Positions 14,504-21,236 of a stretch of DNA of 35,163 nt are shown piece after piece. The position numbers were made by a program, and so were the translations under genes. The notes under the pieces are model-generated. The model was given only the letters and a program-made list of their open reading frames with translations, ran no database searches and was not told the origin of the DNA. Position 1 is the stretch's first letter, and the number at the start of each line of letters is the position of its first letter. Source of the DNA: Hymenobacter psychrotolerans DSM 18569 (GTDB taxonomy: Bacteria > Bacteroidota > Bacteroidia > Cytophagales > Hymenobacteraceae); NCBI RefSeq assembly GCF_900142395.1, contig NZ_FRAS01000032.1, positions 1 to 35,163 of the forward strand. The letters run 5' to 3'.

Positions 14504-15939
14504 TAGCTTTTAGCCAGCGGGTTGACGATGAGAATGGTCCGGTTGGTAGGCCGCAGGTATTCCTGAATGGTGCGCTGCATAATGGCGGGCGTCACCTTCC
14601 GGAACTCGTTTTCCAGCTCGTTGATGCGGGCCGGATTGTTGTCGAACAAGGCAAACGAAGCCAGCATATCGGCCCGCCCGAAGTTGTCGGAGCCGGAAAG
14701 CTGGTCGTAGAGGCTGGAGCGCAGCTTCACCACGGCCAGATCCAGCGTGCTCTGGTCGATGCCACCCTTGGCGAGGCGGCTGATTTCCTGATCGAGCACG
14801 CTCACCACGGAGTCGGATTTCACGGACTGGTCGTACACCAGGTCGCCCATCCAGAGCATGGGGCCGGCGTAGTTGAAGGCGTTGCCGAGGTAGTTGATGC
14901 CGCCGTTCACGTTGTCGGTGAGGCCGCGCTTCTGCACCATAGCCTGATACAGGCGGCTGTCTTTGCCCTGCAGCAGAATCTGGTCGAGCAGGATGAGGGC
15001 GTAGTACTCCGGCGTGTTGCGGTCGGGCATGTGGTAGGCGAAAGCCAGCGCGGGCTTGGTGGCCAGCTTGTCGTCCTTGGTGAAGCGCTGCTCCTGCTCC
15101 TGGCGCGGCTCCGTAATGTCGGGTTTGGGCGGCTGGGTGGCGGCCGGAATGTTAGCGAAGTACTTCTCAATCCAGGCTTTGGCCTCGGCCGGCTCAAAGT
15201 CGCCGACTACGGCCAGGGCCGCGTTGTTGGGCGCATAAAAGGTCTTAAAGAACTGCTGCGCATCCGCGAGTGTGGCGGCGTCGAGGTCCTTCAGGTCGCC
15301 GTAAAAGTTGTGGGCGTTGTTCCAGTTTTTGTTGGCAAACTGCGGCATATCCAGCCACGGAAAGCCGCCGTAGGGCTGGTTGAGCACGTTCACGCGGACC
15401 TCGTTTTTCACCACGCCCTGCTGGTTGGTCAGGTTGGCCTGCGTGATGGCGAGGCCGCGCATCCGGTCGGCTTCGGCCCAGAGCATGGTTTCGAGCTTGT
15501 GCGAAGGCACCACCTCGAAGTAGTTGGTGAAATCGAAGCGGGTGGAACCGTTGAGCACGCCGCCGTTCTTCTGAATCAGCTGGATAAACTCCATCTTGCC
15601 CAGGTTCTGTGAGCCCTGAAACATCAGGTGCTCAAACAAATGCGCATAGCCGGTCCGGTTGCGGGGCTCGTTGCGGAAGCCAACGTTGTAGTAGGCCGCT
15701 ACCGTGGCCGTAGGCGCCGTGTGGTCGGGCGAGAGCACCACTTTCAGGCCGTTGGGCAGCGTGTAGTACTCCACCGGAATCCGGAAGCTGGAAGCCGCCG
15801 GCTGCGGAACTGCTTCGGTGGTGGGCGGCGGCGTGGCGCTGGTGGTTGCGACGGATGCTGCTTTGGGGCTGCAGGCCCCCAGAGCCAGCAGGCCGGCCAT
15901 CCACGCCAGAGGCCAACTGCGGGAAGTGCGTTTTTTCAT
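14503..15939 (-). CDS. M16 family zinc metallopeptidase, catalytic subunit, lipoprotein
   Basis: A 478-residue inverzincin-type protease. The N-terminus MKKRTSRSWPLAWMAGLLAL is followed by a lipobox ending at Cys23 (LGAC), so it is predicted to be a lipoprotein. The catalytic motif HLFEH is at 100-104; a Glu at position 180 (VVKNEVRVN) is 76 residues further on, the classical third zinc ligand spacing. The C-terminal domain carries the LLDQILLQGKDSRLYQAM region typical of M16 proteins. With its zinc-less partner it may degrade peptides in the periplasm. The two genes overlap by one base (TAATG), which implies coupling. Confidence 0.95.
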   Translation of the reverse strand: MKKRTSRSWPLAWMAGLLALGACSPKAASVATTSATPPPTTEAVPQPAASSFRIPVEYYTLPNGLKVVLSPDHTAPTATVAAYYNVGFRNEPRNRTGYAHLFEHLMFQGSQNLGKMEFIQLIQKNGGVLNGSTRFDFTNYFEVVPSHKLETMLWAEADRMRGLAITQANLTNQQGVVKNEVRVNVLNQPYGGFPWLDMPQFANKNWNNAHNFYGDLKDLDAATLADAQQFFKTFYAPNNAALAVVGDFEPAEAKAWIEKYFANIPAATQPPKPDITEPRQEQEQRFTKDDKLATKPALAFAYHMPDRNTPEYYALILLDQILLQGKDSRLYQAMVQKRGLTDNVNGGINYLGNAFNYAGPMLWMGDLVYDQSVKSDSVVSVLDQEISRLAKGGIDQSTLDLAVVKLRSSLYDQLSGSDNFGRADMLASFALFDNNPARINELENEFRKVTPAIMQRTIQEYLRPTNRTILIVNPLAKS

Positions 15940-16078
15940 AGGGCAGAATCGGGAAAGTGGGGAATAGCGGAAGACGCCCCCAACCTACACAATCCTGCGC
16001 AAACAATTAACTAAAGTGTATATACCATTCACCACGTAAGCTACAGACTGCCAGGCACCCCGCTTCAGAAGCGGCAAT

Positions 16079-17413
16079 TTAGTTCTCTACTTTCAGAGTA
16101 GCAGGACGGCTCGTGAATTCGAACATTTCGCCGTGGGGCATGATGGTAATCTGGCCAAACTCCCGAATCATCATCTTGTAGCTCTCCCCCACCGGCCGAA
16201 TGCGGCGGTCCAGGTCGTAGAGGCCGCAGGCATTCACGGCCAGGCGCTTTTCGGCGAGGCTGATGTCCCAGTCGAGCTGGTCCAGGAGGCTGTACCACGT
16301 GAATCCGACTACCGGCACCCCGTCCAGGCGGATGCGCTGCACGTTCACCCACTGCTTCCAGAGCCAGCATTCGGCATCTTTGGCGTTGAAGGTGTTGGTT
16401 TCGGTGTGGAACACGGGCTTGCGGTACCGCTCGTAGTACTGGCGGGTCATGGTGTACCAGCCCAGCACGTCCTCAGCCGCACACCAGTTGCCATCAGGCT
16501 TGATAATCCGCTCGTTGCGGCCGTAGTAGTCGTTGCCCATAATCTGGTAGCCGGGCGGCTCACCGGCCATAAACCAGTCGAGTTCCTGGCGGGTCAGGCC
16601 GTTGTCGAGGCAGTAGAGCAGCACTTCCGAGTCGAGCGGGTGCGCATACAGCAGGTCCAGGGACAGGAAGCGCAGCTTGTTGATCAGGCAGATTTCCGGG
16701 CTGGGCACGGCGCGCATCTCATGGATGTACTCCGCCGACTCGCTCTGCACGATGATGCAGTCGGGCCGGTACTTGGCAATCTGCTGGTTGCCCATGATGC
16801 TGGCCGCCGCGCAGTGCTTCATGGCCGTAATAAAGGCCCGGTCGTCTTTGAGCTGCTCGTTCCAGATACCGTCTTTGGCCGAGGCCCGCGCCGTTACATA
16901 TATCTCATTAACAGGCGTATAGAACCGCACCCACGGGTAGCGCCGGGCCACCGCGCCGCAATATTCGGCGAAGTGCACCGGCAGCTCGGGGTTCTGGAAG
17001 TTGCCAATCCAGTCGGGCACCCCGAAGTGCATCAGGTCGAGGATGGGCGTGATGCCGAGGCGCCGGATTTCGGCCATGGCCTTGTCGGCAAACTCCCAGT
17101 CGAACTTGCCCGGCGCTTTGTGAATGAGGTAGTACGGCAGGTTGTAGCGCAGCACCTTCAGGCCCAGCTCCTTTACCAGGCCCAGGTCTTCCTTGTAGCG
17201 GTTGTAGTGGTCGGTTTCGGCCAGCAAATCGCGCCGGATGGTACCATTCGCAATGGTCGGGTACGAGCACTCGATGCCGGTGGCAAACATGAAGTTACCG
17301 GGCGAGTCGGTGGGCAGGCCGGAGCCGTCGTGGCCGGCCGCGCCGCCGTACTGGTCGCCTTCGTAGTTGCCGTCGCCGTACTTCTCTTTGATATGACTGA
17401 GGAAAGACTTCAT
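16079..17413 (-). CDS. Glycoside hydrolase family 1-like protein
   Basis: A 444-residue (beta/alpha)8 barrel enzyme. FYTPVNEIY at 164-172 is the acid/base motif (Glu170) and VFHTETN at 334-340 the nucleophile motif (Glu338). FAEYCGAVARRYPWVRFYTP matches the segment before the acid/base in GH1. It is a divergent member: the canonical NEP becomes NEI and ENG becomes ETN. No signal peptide is seen, so it is cytoplasmic; substrate may be a beta-glycoside. I start at the ATG at 17413: an in-frame ATG at 17461 would place 16 non-family residues inside the heptamer repeat. It lies 91 bases after the GMC oxidoreductase gene, and no terminator or clear promoter is seen between them beyond the repeats. 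Confidence 0.83.
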   Translation of the reverse strand: MKSFLSHIKEKYGDGNYEGDQYGGAAGHDGSGLPTDSPGNFMFATGIECSYPTIANGTIRRDLLAETDHYNRYKEDLGLVKELGLKVLRYNLPYYLIHKAPGKFDWEFADKAMAEIRRLGITPILDLMHFGVPDWIGNFQNPELPVHFAEYCGAVARRYPWVRFYTPVNEIYVTARASAKDGIWNEQLKDDRAFITAMKHCAAASIMGNQQIAKYRPDCIIVQSESAEYIHEMRAVPSPEICLINKLRFLSLDLLYAHPLDSEVLLYCLDNGLTRQELDWFMAGEPPGYQIMGNDYYGRNERIIKPDGNWCAAEDVLGWYTMTRQYYERYRKPVFHTETNTFNAKDAECWLWKQWVNVQRIRLDGVPVVGFTWYSLLDQLDWDISLAEKRLAVNACGLYDLDRRIRPVGESYKMMIREFGQITIMPHGEMFEFTSRPATLKVEN

Positions 17414-17418
17414 TGTTT

Positions 17419-17508
17419 GGTGCTTAGCGCCTAGTGCTTGGTGCCTAGGCTGTTCTATCAATTCAAGGAGGAATACCTAAGCACCAAGCACTAGGCACTA
17501 AGCACTAT
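17419..17508. repeat. Inverted pair of tandem 7-bp repeats between GMC and GH1-like genes
   Basis: Bases 17420-17449 are four 7-mers, GTGCTTA GCGCCTA GTGCTTG then GTGCCTA, plus GG. Bases 17476-17507 are the inverse: TAAGCAC CAAGCAC then TAGGCAC TAAGCAC and TA. The arms are about 31 bases, separated by 26 bases, and pair with few mismatches. The stop codon of the GMC gene (TAG, 17505-17507 on the minus strand) is the first base triplet of the second array. The transcript between the two genes could form a long hairpin. Confidence 0.9.
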
Positions 17509-19178
17509 CGAAGGTTTGCCAGAAATTTGTCGGCGGTGCGCAGGCTGAGGGCCATGATGGTGAGAGCTGGATTGACGCTGAGGGCGCTGGGAAATACGGA
17601 GTTGTCGCAGATGTAGAGGTTGGGCACGTCGAAGGCGCGGCCGTCGGCATTCACCACCGCGTCGTCGCCGCTCAGGCCCATGCGCGCCGTCCCGATGACG
17701 TGGGCGTAGCGCTCAAACGCCCAGATATCCTTCGCGCCGGCGGCTTCCCAGATCCGGCGCATCAGCTTCTCGGCGTGGCGGTTCATGCGCTGCTCGTTTT
17801 CCTGGGCCGTGAAGTGCAGGCGCGGCTTGGGCAGGCCCCGGGCATCCTTTTCGTCGCTGAGCTCCAGGAAATTATCGGCGTGCGGCAGACAGTCGCCGAG
17901 AATGTTGATGCCGGCCACATGGTTGTACTGGCGCATGTAGTCGCGCAGGGGCTGGCCCCAGAGCTTGCGCTGGCGCACCATCTGGGTGGCAAACGTCACG
18001 GGCATCACCCCGATGCTTTGCAGCAGGTAGCCGCCGGCAAAGTCAGCGTCTTTAGGGCGGTGGGTGTCCTCGGAAATCAGGCCGCCGGGAATGCCTTTGT
18101 AGGGCCGGATGTCCTCGGGGAACGTGCCCCAGACCTGCATGCCGGGGTGCGCCATGAAGTGCTTGCCGACCTGTCCGCTGGTGAGAGCCAGCTCGTTGAG
18201 CAGCAGCAGGCGCGGCGTTTCTACGGCGCCGGCGCACAGAAACAGGTGGCGGCAGCGCTGGCGCACGGCCTGGCCATGCTGCTCGTATACCACGCCCGTC
18301 ACGCGGCCCTGGGCGTCGCGCTCAATCTCCGTTACAAATGCCTCGGCCCTGATTTCAGCGCCGTAGCTTTCGGCCAGGGGCAGAAACGTCACGTCCATGC
18401 TGGCCTTGGCGCCACGGTTGCAGCCGGCCTGGCAGAAGCCCCGGTTGGTGCAGGCCTCGCGCCAGCCGATACCCTCCTGGTAGTACCGCGCCGACAGCGC
18501 CGCATTGGCCGCCGGCGACGTCTGAATGCCCAGCTGAGCGCAGGCGCGCTGCATGAGCTGGGCGGCGCCGTTGAGCGGCAGCGGGGCCAGCGGGTAGCCT
18601 TTGCGGCGCGCCGGGTCCCAGGGGTAGGGCGTGGGCCCCGAAATACCCAGAAAGTGCTCCAGCTCCTCGTAGTAGGGTTCCAGCTCCTCGATGCCAAAGG
18701 GCCAGTCTACGCCTTTGCCGAAGTCGGTGAAGAGCTGCAGGTCGCCGCGGTGGGCGCGGGGCGTGTAGGCCGTGTAGTGCAGCGTGGAGCCGCCCACTCC
18801 GGTGCCGGAATTGTTTTTGCCAAACGCCACCGGGTTCCGGCCCGCCGACAGCCGCTCATCGTTCCAGAACAGGAAATTCTGGGCCTTTTCGTCGGTGGCG
18901 TACTCGGTTTTCGGGTCGCGTCGGGGGCCGGCTTCCAGGGCTACCACGCGCAGGCCAGCCATAGCCAGGCGGGCCAGCAGAGGCGCGCCGCCCGCGCCGG
19001 TACCAATCACCACGCAGTCTACCTCATCCGTCGGGTCGGGAAGTGGGGCGGGCTGCTCCTGCTCCGTGGACGCGGCCCAGGCTTCGTTTTCAGCCAGCAG
19101 ACTTTGCAGCAAAGGGTCCTGTATTTCGGGCTGCACCGGGTTCAGCACGCCTTCTTCGAGAATTTCTTCGTCGGGCAT
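17505..19178 (-). CDS. GMC family FAD-dependent oxidoreductase
   Basis: A 557-residue flavoprotein dehydrogenase of the glucose-methanol-choline family. The FAD-binding GxGxxG is GTGAGG at 59-64 within CVVIGTGAGGAPLLARLAMA. A Cys cluster, CTNRGFCQAGC, sits at about 225-235, a feature of the gluconate/glucoside dehydrogenase branch of the family. HVIGTARMG followed by NLYICDNSVFPSALSVNPA at the end has the catalytic His and Asn. No Tat or Sec signal is visible. I set the start at the ATG at 19178: the frame stays open to 19235, but that part is the octamer repeat. Downstream of a subunit-3-like gene with 160 bases between them, it is probably the catalytic partner of that small subunit. It likely oxidises a sugar or polyol and passes electrons to an unknown acceptor. 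Confidence 0.92.
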   Translation of the reverse strand: MPDEEILEEGVLNPVQPEIQDPLLQSLLAENEAWAASTEQEQPAPLPDPTDEVDCVVIGTGAGGAPLLARLAMAGLRVVALEAGPRRDPKTEYATDEKAQNFLFWNDERLSAGRNPVAFGKNNSGTGVGGSTLHYTAYTPRAHRGDLQLFTDFGKGVDWPFGIEELEPYYEELEHFLGISGPTPYPWDPARRKGYPLAPLPLNGAAQLMQRACAQLGIQTSPAANAALSARYYQEGIGWREACTNRGFCQAGCNRGAKASMDVTFLPLAESYGAEIRAEAFVTEIERDAQGRVTGVVYEQHGQAVRQRCRHLFLCAGAVETPRLLLLNELALTSGQVGKHFMAHPGMQVWGTFPEDIRPYKGIPGGLISEDTHRPKDADFAGGYLLQSIGVMPVTFATQMVRQRKLWGQPLRDYMRQYNHVAGINILGDCLPHADNFLELSDEKDARGLPKPRLHFTAQENEQRMNRHAEKLMRRIWEAAGAKDIWAFERYAHVIGTARMGLSGDDAVVNADGRAFDVPNLYICDNSVFPSALSVNPALTIMALSLRTADKFLANLR

Positions 19179-19184
19179 CTTAGC

Positions 19185-19368
19185 GAGTAACTGAGTAGTT
19201 GAGTAGCGGAGTAAGCAGATTGAGGATGTGGGCACACTTCGCGCCGGTCATACGTGTGGCGGTCGTGTAGCGGAGTAAGCTGGTTGAGGACGTGGGTTGT
19301 GCGGAGCTGCCGGGCAGGCAGGCAACTGAGCCGTTCTGTTACTCAGCTACTCCGTTACTCAGCTGCTC
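19185..19368. repeat. Tandem 8-bp repeats, inverted partner and 30-bp direct repeat
   Basis: Bases 19185-19216 are four octamers, GAGTAACT GAGTAGTT then GAGTAGCG GAGTAAGC. Bases 19339-19368 are the inverse of a similar array (24 of 32 positions match) and include the last codons and stop of the subunit-3-like gene. A 30-base direct repeat at 19203-19232 and 19267-19296 agrees at 27 of 30 positions. The arrays bracket the intergenic gap before the GMC gene and could fold it into a hairpin. Confidence 0.88.
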
Positions 19369-19953
19369 TGGCGGTTCCCGGTCTTCGCGCTCATTCAGGC
19401 CGAGGCGCTGCCAGCCGGGCTGGTCGGCCATGCCCACGTAGCCGATTTCCTCCTGGGCCAAGGGGTGCGCGTAGTACAGCTCGGTCAGCTCGGCCAGCAG
19501 CTCCTCGAAAAAGTATTTCTGCGAAACCTCCGCCCAATTCGTACTCTGCGCCTGCCCATCGGCCAGGGCCTGTACCACGGCATCCTGGTCGGCGGCTGGC
19601 AGGCTCACGAAGGACTGGTGAAACAACGCTTCGGCCGTTTGGTTGATGCCGCCGAGGCCCAGCCGGTACGCTTCCCGGTCGGGCGGCATGGCATCGTAGC
19701 GCCAGCCATCGGCGCGGCCGGCCAGCAGGCGCTGGTCGATGGCGGGGGCCAGCTCGATGGGCTCGGCGCGGTCCGGCTGCGGAAACAGCCGGGCCGCTAC
19801 GGCCCGCAGCAGGGCGTAGGTATCGGCATCGAAGAACTGCGCCTCGTAGTGGGCCGGAGCGGCAAGGCGGGATTCCAGCGCAGTGCGGGTGGCGGGCGTT
19901 ACGTGGTCAGATTCGAGCAAGGCACGCACGGTGCCTTCAGGATAATGGGGCAT
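19339..19953 (-). CDS. Gluconate 2-dehydrogenase subunit 3-like protein
   Basis: A 204-residue helical protein. The core ALLRAVAARLFPQPDRAEPIELAPAIDQRL (given here in two parts: ALLRAVAARLFPQ, then IELAPAIDQRL) and LGLGGINQTA, TNWAEVSQKYFFEELLAELTELYYAHP-type segments match the gluconate 2-dehydrogenase subunit 3 family. Members act as small partner or chaperone subunits of GMC dehydrogenases (for example LacC-type proteins). Unlike most relatives it has no Tat signal peptide, so a cytoplasmic complex is likely. I place the start at the ATG at 19953; the open frame extends to 20076 but that stretch is Arg/Ser-rich and not family-like. The final codons are encoded by the octamer repeat. Confidence 0.85.
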   Translation of the reverse strand: MPHYPEGTVRALLESDHVTPATRTALESRLAAPAHYEAQFFDADTYALLRAVAARLFPQPDRAEPIELAPAIDQRLLAGRADGWRYDAMPPDREAYRLGLGGINQTAEALFHQSFVSLPAADQDAVVQALADGQAQSTNWAEVSQKYFFEELLAELTELYYAHPLAQEEIGYVGMADQPGWQRLGLNEREDREPPEQLSNGVAE

Positions 19954-20099
19954 AGAAAACAGGGGAAGCCGCCTGGATGAGCTTACCTTGCTACTGACGA
20001 GCCTGCGCCCCGGAAGGTTATCAATAGAACAAAAAAAGACACCTTCCCCGGGCCGGAGAAAGTATCTTTCTGTCAAACCACTAGCAGCTGCAGGCTGCG

Positions 20100-21095
20100 C
20101 TATTGGTCGCTGCTCATCTTGCCGCCCGTCACGTGCACCAGGGAGCCGGTCATAAACGAGCCGTCCTGCGAGGCGAGCAGCACATAGGCGGGCGCCAGTT
20201 CCTCGGGCTGGCCGGGGCGCGCCAGGGCCACTTCGTAGCCGAACTTCTCGATTTCCTCGCGCGGCATCGTGCCGGGAATGTTGGGCGTCCAGACCGGGCC
20301 GGGCACCACGCAGTTCACCCGGATACCCCGCTCGCCGAGGTGGGTGGCCAGGCTCTTGGTGAAGGCGTGAATGGCGGATTTGGAGCTGGCGTAGTCAATC
20401 AGAATCGGGATGCCGGTAAGGCCCACAATACTGCCCGTATTGATGATGCAGTCGTCTTTTTTGAGGTGCGGCACGGCCGCCTGCGCCATCCAGATGTAGC
20501 CCAGAATATTGGTATCGAAGGTGCGGCGGATCTGCTCTTCCGGAATGTCCTCGAACTTCTCCTGGCTCATCTGGAAGGCAGCATTGTTGACGAGAATGTT
20601 GAGGCCGCCCAGCTCGGCGCGGGTGCGGCGCACGGCCTGCCGGCACTGCTCCGGGTCGCGCACGTCCAGCTGCAGCAGGATGCACTTGCGCTGCTGCGCT
20701 TCTATCAGCCGCCTGGTTTCTTCGGCGTCCACCACGTTTTCGTTGAACAGCACCGCCACGTGGGCGCCTTCCATGGCGAATGCCACGGCCACGGCCCGCC
20801 CGATGCCGGAGTCGGCACCGGTGATAAGGGCTACTTTGTCCTGGAGCTTGCCGGCCGGACGGTAGGTGCTGAAGTTCATGCCCGGCTGCAGCTTCATGTC
20901 GGCCTGTTTGGCCGGGTAGGGCAGCTTTTGGGCGTGCTGCTTCATGTCTTTGGCCGTGGGCCGCTTCACGGGCACGGGGGCTTCGGCCGCCGACTTGGCG
21001 GCCTTTTTGGCGGCCGGCGTAGCGGCAGATTTCCTGGCCGCCCCTTTGGAGGCGGCAGCGGGTGTAGACGACGTGGTAGCTTTTTTGGCAGCCAT
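20100..21095 (-). CDS. SDR family oxidoreductase with a Lys/Ala-rich N-terminal tail
   Basis: A 331-residue short-chain dehydrogenase. TGADSGIG at 92-99 binds the dinucleotide; NNAA at about 170-173, Ser222 and Y235-x3-K239 (DYASSK) make the active site. The segment before the Rossmann fold (QKLPYPAKQADMKLQPGM) and VVPGPVWTPNIPG near the end match the general-stress-protein 39/YhdF-like group, NAD(P)-dependent dehydrogenases of alcohols or sugars. Residues 1-50 are a low-complexity basic tail rich in Lys, Ala, Ser and Thr, like histone H1 tails, unusual for the fold. It lies 146 bases before the subunit-3 gene on the same strand and may belong to the same unit or be its own gene. Divergent from the beta-helix gene. 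Confidence 0.92.
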   Translation of the reverse strand: MAAKKATTSSTPAAASKGAARKSAATPAAKKAAKSAAEAPVPVKRPTAKDMKQHAQKLPYPAKQADMKLQPGMNFSTYRPAGKLQDKVALITGADSGIGRAVAVAFAMEGAHVAVLFNENVVDAEETRRLIEAQQRKCILLQLDVRDPEQCRQAVRRTRAELGGLNILVNNAAFQMSQEKFEDIPEEQIRRTFDTNILGYIWMAQAAVPHLKKDDCIINTGSIVGLTGIPILIDYASSKSAIHAFTKSLATHLGERGIRVNCVVPGPVWTPNIPGTMPREEIEKFGYEVALARPGQPEELAPAYVLLASQDGSFMTGSLVHVTGGKMSSDQ

Positions 21096-21178
21096 AGCGG
21101 GATATACAGAGTGGATTCCGGCTTACGCAAAAACGTCGGGCTTGGCTGTGCCACCGCTCAGGCATCCCGCTCTAGTGA

Positions 21179-21207
21179 TTGGCATTAGTCAGTTTTTTCT
21201 ACCTTTC
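21179..21207 (+). promoter_or_regulatory. Candidate promoter for the beta-helix T9SS gene
   Basis: TTG at 21179-21181 is followed, after 18 bases, by TAccTTTc at 21200-21207, seven of eight matches to TAnnTTTG, 29 bases before the ATG at 21237. Confidence 0.55.
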
Positions 21208-21236
21208 CTTCTACACCACCTTTCCCCACCTGTTGC

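Noticed and set aside
16133..17700. Long open frames antisense to the GH1-like and GMC genes
   Set aside because: His/Val/Gly/Arg-rich shadow translations of well-identified genes.
17419..19368. CRISPR array or phage attachment site
   Set aside because: The repeat units are 7-8 bases with no spacers of regular length, and no cas, integrase or tRNA gene lies near.
19954..20099. Possible terminator after the SDR gene
   Set aside because: A 7-bp inverted repeat (GGAAGGT/ACCTTCC) has a 21-base loop and its T-run lies inside the loop, so I do not call it a terminator.
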